Assembly: GCA_965206315.1 (NCBI GenBank)
Contig: OZ242210.1
Location: forward strand, 1,240,001 to 1,304,000
Length of the DNA stretch: 64,000 nucleotides
Direction of reading: 5' to 3'
DNA from: Bin16 sp965206315
GTDB lineage: Bacteria; Chloroflexota; Dehalococcoidia; Lucifugimonadales; Australimonadaceae
Below are positions 1-7,629 of the stretch, piece by piece. The notes under the pieces are model-generated. The model made no database searches and was not told where the DNA came from. It worked only from the letters and a program-made list of their open reading frames with translations. Positions within the stretch are counted from its first letter, which is position 1. Every line of letters begins with the position of its first letter. The translations under genes and the position numbers were made by a program.

Positions 1-2
1 AC

Positions 3-1049
3 CTCGGCCTGAACGTCGACGAGGAGGGGCGGCAGGTGTACGACGGCCTGCTCGTGCACGTCGCCGGCGCACGCCGGGGCGAATTCAACCAGCGTTTCGG
101 CCAGCCGTCCGTACAGTCGACCCCGGGGTTCGGCCACCTCTTCCCGTTCGCGGACAACGAACTGTCCGACCCCTTCACCGAGGAGCAAGACGGCCTGCTG
201 CGCCGGGTGCGCGCCGCTGGCGCCGCGCCGCGCGTCGTCTATACCAACACTTCGGCGGAGTACTGGCGCGGCGACGGCTCGCTCACGCACATCGACCCCA
301 CGGGGCGGCACGACCTCGACGAGGCGCCGGAGTCGCGCACGTACCTCTTCGCCAGCACGCAACACACGATGACCGACTCGCTCCCTGCGCCGGGCGACCC
401 CAACGTCGACGGCACGGAGCGCCGGTTCCCCGGCAACGCGCTTGACTATCGCCCGCTGCTGCGCGCCGCGCTCGCCAACCTGAGCGCGTGGGCGCGCGGC
501 GACGCCCAGCCTCCGCCGTCCCGCCATCCCCGGCTCGACAACGGCGACGCCGTGACGCGCGCCGAGGCGCTCGCGAGCCTCCGCGCGGTGGACGACGACG
601 CGAAGCCCGACCCGGAGCGGCTGTGGCGGCTGCGCGAGGCCAACATGGGGCCTCGCGCAAGCGAAGGCGTCGGCGCCTACCCTGTCGCCGAGGGACGCGC
701 CTACCCCAGCTTCGTCTCCGCGCTTGATGCCGACGGCAACGAGGTGGCCGGCATCCGGCTGCCGGACATCGAGGCGCCGGTGGGGGCGCACTCCGGCTGG
801 AATCCACGCCACCCGGACTCGGGGTCGCCAGAGCAGATCATCCCGATGGTGGGGTTCTCCCTGTTCTTCAGTCCAGACGAAGTGCGCCGCCGCTACGCGG
901 ACAGGGCGGCGTACGAGGCGCAGGCCCGCTCGGCGGCGGAGCGGCTCGCCGCCGAGCGCTACCTACTCGCGGAGGACGTTGATGTCGTCGTCGCCGGTGC
1001 CCTCTCGCGCTACGACGACGCGCTGGCGGGGGATTCGAGGGCGGAGTAG
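3..1049 (+). CDS. alpha/beta hydrolase domain-containing protein, C-terminal part (cut by window edge)
   Basis: The frame is already open at base 3 and no start is visible, so the gene begins outside the window; the GTG at 36 is internal. The visible part, about 348 residues, has features I associate with the large Abhydrolase_10-type (PF20091) proteins: a TNTSAEYWRGDGSLTHID segment near residue 80, GAHSGWNPR and MVGFSLFF near residue 270, and a C-terminal helix rich in R, Y and A ending in the Y/L/D-rich tail typical of the family. These proteins are uncharacterised putative esterases or lipases. The nucleophile elbow would lie upstream of the window. A DUF3224 gene follows 53 bp downstream on the same strand. 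The family assignment rests on remembered motif patterns, not a search. Confidence 0.7.
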   Translation, partial: LGLNVDEEGRQVYDGLLVHVAGARRGEFNQRFGQPSVQSTPGFGHLFPFADNELSDPFTEEQDGLLRRVRAAGAAPRVVYTNTSAEYWRGDGSLTHIDPTGRHDLDEAPESRTYLFASTQHTMTDSLPAPGDPNVDGTERRFPGNALDYRPLLRAALANLSAWARGDAQPPPSRHPRLDNGDAVTRAEALASLRAVDDDAKPDPERLWRLREANMGPRASEGVGAYPVAEGRAYPSFVSALDADGNEVAGIRLPDIEAPVGAHSGWNPRHPDSGSPEQIIPMVGFSLFFSPDEVRRRYADRAAYEAQARSAAERLAAERYLLAEDVDVVVAGALSRYDDALAGDSRAE

Positions 1050-1102
1050 AGGTCACGAAGGGTCACTCCCCCGGCTAGAATGTGCGGTCAGAGGAGTTCG
1101 TC

Positions 1103-1495
1103 ATGCCTATCGCTCGCGGGACCTTCGAGGTCAACATGGAGCCCGAGCCGCCGTTCCTGGAGCAGGACGGGGTAACGCTGAACCGCAACGCCGTGCGCAA
1201 GGAGTTCTCCGGCGACATGGCCGGCACGTCCGAGGCGCAGATGCTTGCAGCCTTCACCGGCACTCCCGGTTCGGCGGGTTACGTGGCCATCGAGCACTTC
1301 ACGGGCTCGGTGGACGGGAAGCCGGGCTCGTTCGTGCTCCAGCACAACGGCGTGATGAACAAGGGCGATGCCCGGCTTACGGTTACCATCGTGCCCGACT
1401 CGGGCGCCGGAGAGCTGGCCGGCATCTCGGGGACGATGGAGATCGACAACGACGAGGGGCAGCACTCGTACGTCCTCGACTACGAGCAGGCATAG
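1103..1495 (+). CDS. DUF3224 domain protein
   Basis: A 130-residue protein that fits the whole length of DUF3224, a small beta-barrel family of unknown function. The sequence alternates short beta-strand-like stretches with the patterns GTFEVNMEPEPPF at the N terminus, IEHFTGSVDGKPGSFVLQH in the middle and GELAGISGTMEI near the C terminus; the last two are the most recognisable parts of the family. The frame is open from a GTG at 1082, but ATG 1103 is preferred because GAGGAG lies about 7 bases upstream and the family begins at this point. There is no signal peptide or membrane segment. It stands alone between unrelated small genes, so context gives no function. Confidence 0.8.
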   Translation: MPIARGTFEVNMEPEPPFLEQDGVTLNRNAVRKEFSGDMAGTSEAQMLAAFTGTPGSAGYVAIEHFTGSVDGKPGSFVLQHNGVMNKGDARLTVTIVPDSGAGELAGISGTMEIDNDEGQHSYVLDYEQA

Positions 1496-1515
1496 GGGCA
1501 GCGGAGAGGCAGGCG

Positions 1516-2307
1516 ATGGTCAGGTCAGCAGGGCGCTCAACGGCATCACGGAAGATCGATGAGAAGATCGCGGAACTCGGCGACTGGCGGGGCGATCGGC
1601 TGAGCGAGGTCCGGAGGCTCGTCCTCGAGGCCGACCCCGAGGCGGTCGAGGAGTGGAAATGGCAGAACTCCGCCGTGTGGTCGCACGACGGGGTGGTCGC
1701 CGCCGCCAAGGCGACCAAGGCCAAGGTGCGGGTCACGTTCGCGCAGGGGGCCAGCCTCCCCGACCCCGGCAGACTGTTCAACGCGAGCCTGGACGCGGAC
1801 ACGATGCGGACGATAGATATCGTTGAGGGCGACACGATAGACGGCGACGCGCTGCGGGCGCTGGTGCGCGAAGCTGTGGCCTACAACGCCAGGCAGGACG
1901 GCACGGCGCCAGTGCTCCTCTCGGGCGGCAACCCGCAGATCCCGAAGGGGGACGGCGACGCCCCCGTGCAGGCGTACATCGCGGCGATGCCGGGCTGGAA
2001 GAGCGAGGCCGGGCGACGCCTCGACGCGCTCATCGGGCAGAACGTGCCCGGCGTGCGGAAGGCTGTGCGGTGGAACTCGCCCTTCTACGGGGTTGAGGAC
2101 ATGGGCTATTTCCTGAACCTCCACGTCTTCACCCGGTACGTGCGCGTGACCTTCTTCCGGGGCATTGCGCTCGAGCCCCTGCCGCCCGGCAAGATGAAGG
2201 ACCCGGACGCGCGCTTCATCGACGTTCACGAGGGCGAACTCGACGAGGCGCAGATGGCGGCGTGGGTGCGGCAGGCGGCGGCCATCCCCGGCTGGGACCT
2301 GCGATAA
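1516..2307 (+). CDS. Tandem DUF1801 (YdhG-like) protein
   Basis: 263 residues made of two DUF1801-like (YdhG/iron-chaperone-like) domains in a row. The first covers about residues 10-125 (VRRLVLEADPEAVEEWKW, then VRVTFAQGASLPDP). The second covers about 150-260 (YIAAMPGWKSEAGRRLDALI, AVRWNSPFYGVEDMGYF and a C-terminal MAAWVRQAAAIPGW). Each copy has the order helix, W-K/W-x-x-P/A turn, beta-strands and a closing helix. The ATG at 1516 follows a purine-rich GGAGAGGCAGG; the frame stays open far upstream only as GC-rich shadow, because the preceding DUF3224 gene occupies it. The function of DUF1801 is not established beyond a proposed iron or small-ligand role. The duplication within one chain is less common than the single-domain form. 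Confidence 0.75.
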   Translation: MVRSAGRSTASRKIDEKIAELGDWRGDRLSEVRRLVLEADPEAVEEWKWQNSAVWSHDGVVAAAKATKAKVRVTFAQGASLPDPGRLFNASLDADTMRTIDIVEGDTIDGDALRALVREAVAYNARQDGTAPVLLSGGNPQIPKGDGDAPVQAYIAAMPGWKSEAGRRLDALIGQNVPGVRKAVRWNSPFYGVEDMGYFLNLHVFTRYVRVTFFRGIALEPLPPGKMKDPDARFIDVHEGELDEAQMAAWVRQAAAIPGWDLR

Positions 2308-2317
2308 CATCTCAGGC

Positions 2318-2704
2318 ATGAGCACGGAACATTCACCCATCGGTTTCCTCGAGGCCGTCTGCTACGACGTTGCGGACATCGAGCGGGCAGCGGCGTTCTG
2401 GTCGGGGCTGCTGGGGTGCACGTTCGGCGCGTCCACCCAGTCCGGCTTCCGGCGGGCGCAGCTTCCGAGCGGGCTGTACTTCCTGCTGCAGCAGAGCGAC
2501 GAGCCGAAAACGGGCAAGAACCGCGCGCACGTCGACTTCGAGACGGATGAGATGGAGGCCGCGGTGGCGCTCGTCGAGGAGCTTGGGGGCAAGGCGCTGC
2601 ACCCGGTCGACAACGGGCTGGCGGGCTTCTGGGTGTGCGCAGACCCGGACGGGAACGAGTTCTGCATCGGGCCGCCGGAGTCGCGTCCGCCGCGGGGGAG
2701 TTAG
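2318..2704 (+). CDS. VOC family protein (glyoxalase/bleomycin-resistance fold)
   Basis: 128 residues, the length of one two-module vicinal-oxygen-chelate protein. The N terminus (VCYDVADIERAAAFWSGLLG) is the first beta-alpha-beta module, in which the helix packs an alternating A/F/W/L pattern. The C-terminal module ends with GFWVCADPDGNEFCIGPP, the classic DPxGNxF/WC turn of the family. HVDFETDEMEAAVALVEELG begins the second module, with its metal-site-like His. Substrate cannot be predicted, since these proteins range from dioxygenases and isomerases to binding proteins. The gene lies 10 bp after the DUF1801 gene and may share its transcript. Confidence 0.85.
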   Translation: MSTEHSPIGFLEAVCYDVADIERAAAFWSGLLGCTFGASTQSGFRRAQLPSGLYFLLQQSDEPKTGKNRAHVDFETDEMEAAVALVEELGGKALHPVDNGLAGFWVCADPDGNEFCIGPPESRPPRGS

Positions 2705-2711
2705 GGGACAG

Positions 2712-2760
2712 CCCTCACCGCGCGCTGAAGCGCGTTGCCCTCTCCCAGAGGGCGAGGGGG
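2712..2760. repeat. Dispersed palindromic repeat, family A, copy 1
   Basis: The core GCGCTGAAGCGC sits between CCCTCACC and CCCTCTCCC, and is followed by the complementary GAGGG. Similar units occur at 3580-3630, 48411-48457 (reverse orientation) and, more diverged, at 51881-51927. The self-complementary core can form a hairpin in DNA or RNA. Confidence 0.75.
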
Positions 2761-2775
2761 GCAAGCAAGAAGGCC

Positions 2776-3498
2776 ATGTCGCTGAGAGTGCTTACGTGGA
2801 ATGTCGAGTGGGCTGCGCCCGGCTCATCGAGAACCACTGAAATCCTCCGTCGCGTTCAGCGACACAGCCCAGAGGTCGTCTGTCTCACAGAGACCAATGA
2901 CAAACTGCTGTCGCAAACCGGCCACTGCATATCTTCTCAAGCCGACTACGGATACCCGGTCAAGGCAGGCCGCCGGAAGGTGATTCTCTGGTCTCGGGAA
3001 CCGTGGGAGGAAGTCGATGACTTCGGCATCGAGTCGATACCGCCCGGACGGTTCGTCTCTGGAATCACGCAAACGTCCTTGGGCAAAGTCAGGGTCGTCG
3101 GAGTCTGCATTCCGTGGTTCGGGTCACGAACCGAACCACGACGCGGGCAGGAACGCAAGAGGCGGTGGGAAGACCATGCACAGTACCTAGCCGGTCTCAC
3201 CGAAGTTCTGGGTCGGGGTCCTGCGGAACGGCTCATGGTCATGGGGGACTTCAACCAGATCGTTGGGCCGGGCAGCCGCGCACCGTCTGAACTCCAGTCG
3301 GCCCTCCATCAGACCCTCCGAGGCATGACAATCACTACGTCAGACCTGGCGTTCCAGGGACACCGGAGTATCGACCACATCGCACTGAGTGCGGACCTCA
3401 CGACCGAATCTGCGGAGGCAATCAACAACTGTCACGGCGAGAAGCGGTTGTCAGACCATTTCGGTGTCGTTGCTGATGTGGCTCTCCGCTCGGGATGA
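2776..3498 (+). CDS. Endonuclease/exonuclease/phosphatase (EEP) superfamily protein
   Basis: 240 residues with the EEP metallo-phosphodiesterase motifs in order: LTWNVEW at residues 5-11 (metal-coordinating Asn), VCLTETN near 39 (catalytic Glu), VMGDFNQ near 154 (catalytic Asp/Asn), SIDHIAL near 203 and LSDHFGV near 225 (Asp-His pair). This is the full active site of the DNase I/exonuclease III/sphingomyelinase fold, so the enzyme is probably active on a phosphodiester substrate, which I cannot identify. ATG 2776 is chosen because the family begins directly with the first strand; upstream codons in the same frame lie within the repeat at 2712-2760. Its codons are less GC-extreme than those of its neighbours, and it is bracketed by family A repeats, so recent acquisition is possible. 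Confidence 0.85.
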   Translation: MSLRVLTWNVEWAAPGSSRTTEILRRVQRHSPEVVCLTETNDKLLSQTGHCISSQADYGYPVKAGRRKVILWSREPWEEVDDFGIESIPPGRFVSGITQTSLGKVRVVGVCIPWFGSRTEPRRGQERKRRWEDHAQYLAGLTEVLGRGPAERLMVMGDFNQIVGPGSRAPSELQSALHQTLRGMTITTSDLAFQGHRSIDHIALSADLTTESAEAINNCHGEKRLSDHFGVVADVALRSG

Positions 3499-3517
3499 CA
3501 GCCCCCCATGTGCCCTA

Positions 3518-3553
3518 AAGGGCACGCTGGATTCCCGCCTTCGCGGGAATGAC
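3518..3553. repeat. Dispersed palindromic repeat, family B, copy 1
   Basis: A GGATTCCCGCC-TTCG-GGCGGGAATGAC-like palindrome (ATTCCCGCCTTCGCGGGAAT). The same element is found at 50075-50108, 51603-51637 and 53540-53571, and in weaker form at 51841-51868. It lies between two convergent genes together with a family A copy. Confidence 0.8.
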
Positions 3554-3579
3554 GGGGGCTGCGCCCCGCGTCCGGCTCA

Positions 3580-3630
3580 CCCTCACCGCGCGCTGAAGCG
3601 CGTTCCCCTCTCCCCTCAAGGGAGAGGGGA
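3580..3630. repeat. Dispersed palindromic repeat, family A, copy 2
   Basis: CCCTCACCGCGCGCTGAAGC and the following CCCCTCTCCC...GGGAGAGGGG are nearly the same as copy 1. The second half, CCCCTCTCCC-TCAA-GGGAGAGGGG, is a hairpin of about 10 bp and lies at the 3' end of both convergent genes, so it could also serve as a bidirectional transcription end. Confidence 0.75.
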
Positions 3631-3631
3631 T

Positions 3632-4486
3632 TCAGCCGTTGATTTGGCGTGCGAGGAATGAGCGCATGAGGGCGATGGCGCGGTCGGACTCAGGGCCGGG
3701 CTCGCGTGCGAACCCGTGCGGCATGCCGGGGAAGGCCTCGTACTCGGCGTGGCCTCCCGCTCGGTTCCACGACTCGGCGAAGCGCTGAGGGATCTCGTGC
3801 GGGATGTTGCCATCGGCGGTGCCCTGCACGACGAGCAGCGGGGGCAGGGCGACGTCCTCGCCGCGGTCGAGTATCTCCTGCGGGTTGGCCTCGTGGACGG
3901 CGTCCCACGGCCGGAAGTAGTTCTCGGTGGAGCGCACGAGCCGTTCGACCGGCGCTCCCTTCGCCCACTCGTAGCGTGCGAGCGGGTCGACGATCGTCCA
4001 GAGCGCGATGAGGAAGCCGAGGCTTGCGTCGTCGCCGACGCCGTCGGCGGAGAGCGCGGTGTAGCGCGGGTCGCGGGGGCGCATCGCGGTGAGAAGGATG
4101 GTGTGGCCGCCGCTCGAGTCGCCCGCGCCGCCGATGCACGAGGGGTCGCCGTTGAACTCGCTCGCGTGGGCCTTCAGCCAGCGCACCGCGAAGTTGGTCT
4201 GGGCGACCTGCACGGGGTACGGGTGTGCGGGCGCGAGCCCGAAGTCGTGTGCCGCGACGACCATGCCGCACTCGGCGAACTGGGCATCGATGGGGGAGGC
4301 CCCCAGGCGGTCGCCGGTGTTCCACGCGCCGCCGTGCGCTCGGAGGAGCATGGGGAACGGCCCGTCACCCACCGGGCGATAGACGGTCATCAGCAGCGAC
4401 TCGCCGTCGGCGCGGAAGTACTCGACGTCCTGCGAGATGACGTCGTACCGGGCGTCGGGGTCGTATCGGAGCGTGCGCTGGGTCAT
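3632..4486 (-). CDS. Alpha/beta hydrolase (HSL/fold-3-like esterase)
   Basis: 284 residues. The oxyanion-hole motif is LLRAHGGAW near residue 50, the nucleophile elbow is GAGDSSGGHT near 125 (Ser in DSSGG, the form usual in hormone-sensitive-lipase esterases), the acid is probably the Asp in QGTADGNIP near 237, and the His is in GMPHGFA near 266. All triad members are therefore visible. The ATG at 4486 gives the typical family length; the frame runs further upstream without a better start. No signal peptide is seen, so it is cytoplasmic. Substrate is not predictable. The gene is isolated, with 288 bp of non-coding DNA upstream. Confidence 0.85.
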   Translation of the reverse strand: MTQRTLRYDPDARYDVISQDVEYFRADGESLLMTVYRPVGDGPFPMLLRAHGGAWNTGDRLGASPIDAQFAECGMVVAAHDFGLAPAHPYPVQVAQTNFAVRWLKAHASEFNGDPSCIGGAGDSSGGHTILLTAMRPRDPRYTALSADGVGDDASLGFLIALWTIVDPLARYEWAKGAPVERLVRSTENYFRPWDAVHEANPQEILDRGEDVALPPLLVVQGTADGNIPHEIPQRFAESWNRAGGHAEYEAFPGMPHGFAREPGPESDRAIALMRSFLARQING

Positions 4487-4636
4487 AGGGGGAGGATACA
4501 CGAGGGAGGGAGTGCTTGGTGTGACACACGCCCCTTCCGCAGTCGCGCCCTGCCAGCGTACGCTGTTTCGGAAGCCCCCGCGTCGCGGTGGCCCATCACT
4601 GCGCGGCGGTAGGCTCGTAGGAGTGGCGTGGCACCG

Positions 4637-4656
4637 AATGTCACCAAATGTCACCA
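4637..4656. repeat. Perfect tandem 10-bp repeat AATGTCACCA x2
   Basis: Two head-to-tail copies of AATGTCACCA in the 288-bp gap (4487-4774) between two leftward genes. Exactly one helical turn separates them, which would suit a dimeric or cooperative regulator upstream of the esterase gene. Nothing else recognisable lies in this gap. Confidence 0.5.
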
Positions 4657-4774
4657 CTTGGAACGAAACGCCGTGCCTCTCACTCCTGCGCAGGAACGCT
4701 GAGGCGTGGACAAGAGATGCCTCAGCGGAACCTGCATGGGCCTGCCGAAGGGCACGGCGTGACATGGGACGGCA

Positions 4775-5173
4775 TCAGCCGCCGACGGCGATGACCCACA
4801 TGTCGATGCCGCGGCCGGGGTTGCCGCGCGTAATGACGTCGAACGCGGTGTCGTTGATGTAGATGAGGCGGTCGTGCAGGTAGACGCTGACCTGCAGGCC
4901 GTAGGTGGCCCGAGGGTCGATGTCGTCGGGCTCGTAGGGGACGGCGAAGTCGACGGGGAAGCGTCCGGGGTTCTCGATGGTCTGGGAGGCGATGAGGGGC
5001 GCGGCGGCGTCCTGGTAGGAGACGTCGCGCAGTTGCACCTCCATCACGGCGCCCTCGGGGATGGCCTGGTCGCCGTCGAAGGTGATGGTGCCGGTGACGG
5101 CGTTCCGATCGCCGCAGGCTGCGGCCATGAGGGACAGAACGGCGATTAGAATGATGGTTGAGACGATGCGCAT
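4775..5173 (-). CDS. YbaY-family lipoprotein
   Basis: 132 residues. The N terminus is a lipoprotein signal (MRIVSTIILIAVLSLMAAAC) with the lipobox ending at Cys 20. The mature part has the YbaY/YscW-like beta-sandwich pattern: VTGTITFDGDQAIPEGAVME, VQLRDVSYQDAAA, then FPVDFAVPYEP and YGLQVSVYLHDRLIYINDT near the C terminus. These are envelope proteins of poorly known role, sometimes fused to META/HslJ-like domains. The gene is transcribed away from another lipoprotein gene whose start lies only 14 bp away, so their promoters must overlap the two coding regions or the transcripts be nearly leaderless. Confidence 0.85.
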   Translation of the reverse strand: MRIVSTIILIAVLSLMAAACGDRNAVTGTITFDGDQAIPEGAVMEVQLRDVSYQDAAAPLIASQTIENPGRFPVDFAVPYEPDDIDPRATYGLQVSVYLHDRLIYINDTAFDVITRGNPGRGIDMWVIAVGG

Positions 5174-5187
5174 GACTGTGCTTCCCG

Positions 5188-6129
5188 GTGACTATGCCTC
5201 TACCTGATATTACGCACAAGCGGCCCGGCGGGTTCCGTTTGTGGGGGCTGCTGCTCGCGGCAGGAGTGGCGATAGTGGCGTTGCTGGCGGGGTGCAGCGG
5301 GGAGCCGGAGCCGCCCGCGCCGGTGTACAGCGGCATCCTCGCGGCGGCGGAGTTCGTGCCGGGGCCGAACCGCTTCCCATTCGGGCTCGTGGACAAGAAC
5401 GGCGCTTTCCTGGAGCGTGCGGACGTGTCGGTGCGCTTCTTCGAGTTGGACGGCGAGACGTCGCGGTTCCACGCTGAGGCGCAGGCGGTGTGGCGCGAGG
5501 TGGAGGGCGTGACGCCGCACATCCATGACGACGGCGAACTGCACCTGCACCTCGACTACGCGGGGGTGTACGTAGTGGACGAGGTGGCGTTCCCGTCGCC
5601 GGGCATCTGGGGCGCGGAGTTCGTCGTGGAGGGTGGGACGCTGACCGAGGGAACGGCATTCGAGGTGCAGGTGGAGGCGGGCGCGCCGCTGGTGGGCGAG
5701 GCAGCGCCGCGCACGGAGAACCTCACCATCCGAGACGCGCCGTTCACTGAGATATCGACACGCCCGGTGGAGAGCGACGCGCTGCACAACGTGTCGGTCG
5801 CGGAGGCGATCGACGCGGGCGAGCCGTTCGTGGTGTTCTTCGCGTCGCCACGGTTCTGCGTCAGTGCGCTGTGCGGACCGGTCACGGACACGCTGGAGCG
5901 CGTACACCAGGAGCTGGGCGGCGCGGTCGAGGTGGTCCACATCGAGCCGTGGGACCTCGATGCGGCACGGAACGAGGGGCGGCTGACGCCGTCCGCGGAG
6001 ATGCTCGAGTGGGGGCTGCCGTCGGAGCCGTGGACATTCGTGGTGGACGGCGCCGGTCGAATCTCGGCGCGGTACGAGGGGCTCGTGACGGCGGAGGAGG
6101 TGCTGGAGGCGGTGCGGGCGGCGGGTTAG
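5188..6129 (+). CDS. Lipoprotein with thioredoxin-like domain
   Basis: 313 residues. Residues 16-36 form a hydrophobic signal ending in a lipobox (VALLAGC). An immunoglobulin-like middle portion (about 40-175) contains HIHDDGELHLHLDY, a His-rich strand. The C-terminal part (about 200-313) looks like a thioredoxin fold with FFASPRFCVSALCGP, a CxxxxC pair placed where thioredoxins and SCO proteins carry their redox cysteines, followed by EVVHIEPWD and a C-terminal EPWTFVVDGAGRI strand. A role in extracytoplasmic thiol chemistry or copper delivery is plausible but inferred. GTG 5188 and ATG 5194 are both possible starts; the latter lacks a clear Shine-Dalgarno too. The 3' end overlaps the next, convergent gene by 4 bp. 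Confidence 0.75.
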   Translation: MTMPLPDITHKRPGGFRLWGLLLAAGVAIVALLAGCSGEPEPPAPVYSGILAAAEFVPGPNRFPFGLVDKNGAFLERADVSVRFFELDGETSRFHAEAQAVWREVEGVTPHIHDDGELHLHLDYAGVYVVDEVAFPSPGIWGAEFVVEGGTLTEGTAFEVQVEAGAPLVGEAAPRTENLTIRDAPFTEISTRPVESDALHNVSVAEAIDAGEPFVVFFASPRFCVSALCGPVTDTLERVHQELGGAVEVVHIEPWDLDAARNEGRLTPSAEMLEWGLPSEPWTFVVDGAGRISARYEGLVTAEEVLEAVRAAG

Positions 6130-6884
6130 ACGGCGATGCCGACGGCGGTGCCGATACCGTAGGCGGCAGCGACGGCGATGCCCGCGAGGACGACCATCTC
6201 GGTTCCCTTGTGGAGCATGTTGCCCTGGCTGAGGGTGGCGCGCCAGGCGCCGACCGCAAAGAGCGCGATGCCGCTCATGATGAAGGTCGAGACGAGCGCG
6301 GCGACGCCCTCGGCAAAGAAGAACGGAAGCACCGGCACGATGGCGGCGAAAGCGAACGCGACGCCCATCACGCTTGCGGCGAGGTACGGCTTCGGGGGCT
6401 TGCTGGGCAGGCCGAGCTCTTCGGTCATCATGAGCTGCACCCACTGGTCGTGGTCGCGGGAGACGGCCTCGACTACCTCGTCGAGGAGCGGTTCGGTGAT
6501 GCCCTTGAGGCGGAAGATGCGGCGCGTCTCGGCGAGCTCGTGCTCGCGCATGTGCTCGATCTCCCAGAACTCACGGGCCTCCTCGTACTCGTAGAGCTCG
6601 CGCTGGCTCTTCGTGGAGACGTACGCGCCGAGGGCCATGGAGATGGTGCCCGCGACCATCCCCGCAATGCCGCCGAGGATGATGATGCCGGGGTCCGACG
6701 TACCGCCCGCGACTGCGGCGACGAGCGCCGTGTTCGAGACGAGGCCGTCGTTAGCGCCGAAGACGACCTCGCGGACGGCCGCGCCCCCGGTCCGGTGGTG
6801 GTGCTCGCCGTGCGCGTGGGTACCCAGATTGAGGCTGATGGCGCGGCGGATGCCGGTGAGAGCGGTCTGGATGAGCGTGGTCAT
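6126..6884 (-). CDS. VIT1/CCC1-family transporter
   Basis: 252 residues. The first membrane region carries VVFGANDGLVSNTALVAAV, the signature of the VIT1/CCC1 Fe2+/Mn2+ transporter family, followed by GMVAGTISMALGAYVSTKSQ. A cytoplasmic, Glu-rich helical section (about 90-150: EEAREFWEIEHMREHELAET) matches the metal-binding helix domain of VIT proteins, with repeated Glu/His residues. Three further membrane segments complete the usual five. A His-rich N terminus (THAHGEHHH) may also bind metal. It is the last gene of a leftward run that starts with a Rieske protein, 28 bp after the SDR gene. Substrate (iron or manganese) is inferred from family. Confidence 0.9.
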   Translation of the reverse strand: MTTLIQTALTGIRRAISLNLGTHAHGEHHHRTGGAAVREVVFGANDGLVSNTALVAAVAGGTSDPGIIILGGIAGMVAGTISMALGAYVSTKSQRELYEYEEAREFWEIEHMREHELAETRRIFRLKGITEPLLDEVVEAVSRDHDQWVQLMMTEELGLPSKPPKPYLAASVMGVAFAFAAIVPVLPFFFAEGVAALVSTFIMSGIALFAVGAWRATLSQGNMLHKGTEMVVLAGIAVAAAYGIGTAVGIAV

Positions 6885-6912
6885 GTCAGGAACAGCCTAT
6901 CACCGCCGAGCG

Positions 6913-7629
6913 TCAGGGGTAGAGGCCACCTTGAGGAAGGAGGAGGATGTCCTCGATGACCTGCTTGTCCGAGAGGGTCATGGCGCTCACGATGGCGTCG
7001 GCGGCCTCGTCCACGGTCAGCATCTCCTCCCGTGGGAGCGGCGTGTTCATGCCCTCCCATATCGGCGTATCCACGGGCCCGATGTAGGCGTTGACAACGC
7101 GCACGCCCTGCCGCCGCACCTCGGTCGTGAGGGCGCGGGCGAAACCGGTCACGGCGTGCTTGGTCGCGCCGTAGCCGGTCATGCCTGCGAAGCCCCGGTG
7201 CGCAACGACGGAGGAGATGATGACGATGCAGCCGGAGCCACGCTCGAGCATGCCGGGCAGCAGGGCACGCGTGGGGAAGAGCGTGCCGTTCACGTTCGTC
7301 TCCCAGAGCTCGCGCCACGTCTCGTCGTCGAGTTCCGTGAGGGCAGCGGCCTTGAAGGCGCCCGCTGAGTTCACGAGGATGTCGACGCGTCCCAGCTCCC
7401 GCTCGGCGCGCGCGGCCATCGCCTGCACTGCGGCGCTGTCGCGCACGTCGCAGGGAAGCGCGAGCCACGAGCCTTCGGGCCAGCCGGAGGCGGCCTCACC
7501 GAGGCGCTCCTCGCTGCGTCCGACAAGCGCGACCCGCGCTCCGGCGTCGACGAGGCGCTTGGCAACGGTCTTGCCGATGCCGCTCGACGCGCCGGTGACG
7601 ACGGCAGTCTTTCCGGCGAGGTCCATCAT
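6913..7629 (-). CDS. SDR-family oxidoreductase
   Basis: 238 residues, a classical short-chain dehydrogenase: NAD(P)-binding VVTGASSGIG at residues 10-19, an Asp/Arg region (LVGRSEERL) that favours NADP, NSAG near 88, the catalytic Ser in VIIISSVVAH near 138 and the YGATK Tyr/Lys pair near 152. It overlaps the stop of the upstream PTPS-like gene by 4 bp, so the two are translationally coupled. In animals the PTPS product is reduced by sepiapterin reductase, also an SDR; coupling here suggests a pterin reductase role, but that is context inference and the sequence alone would equally suit a 3-oxoacyl reductase-like enzyme. Confidence 0.85.
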   Translation of the reverse strand: MMDLAGKTAVVTGASSGIGKTVAKRLVDAGARVALVGRSEERLGEAASGWPEGSWLALPCDVRDSAAVQAMAARAERELGRVDILVNSAGAFKAAALTELDDETWRELWETNVNGTLFPTRALLPGMLERGSGCIVIISSVVAHRGFAGMTGYGATKHAVTGFARALTTEVRRQGVRVVNAYIGPVDTPIWEGMNTPLPREEMLTVDEAADAIVSAMTLSDKQVIEDILLLPQGGLYP

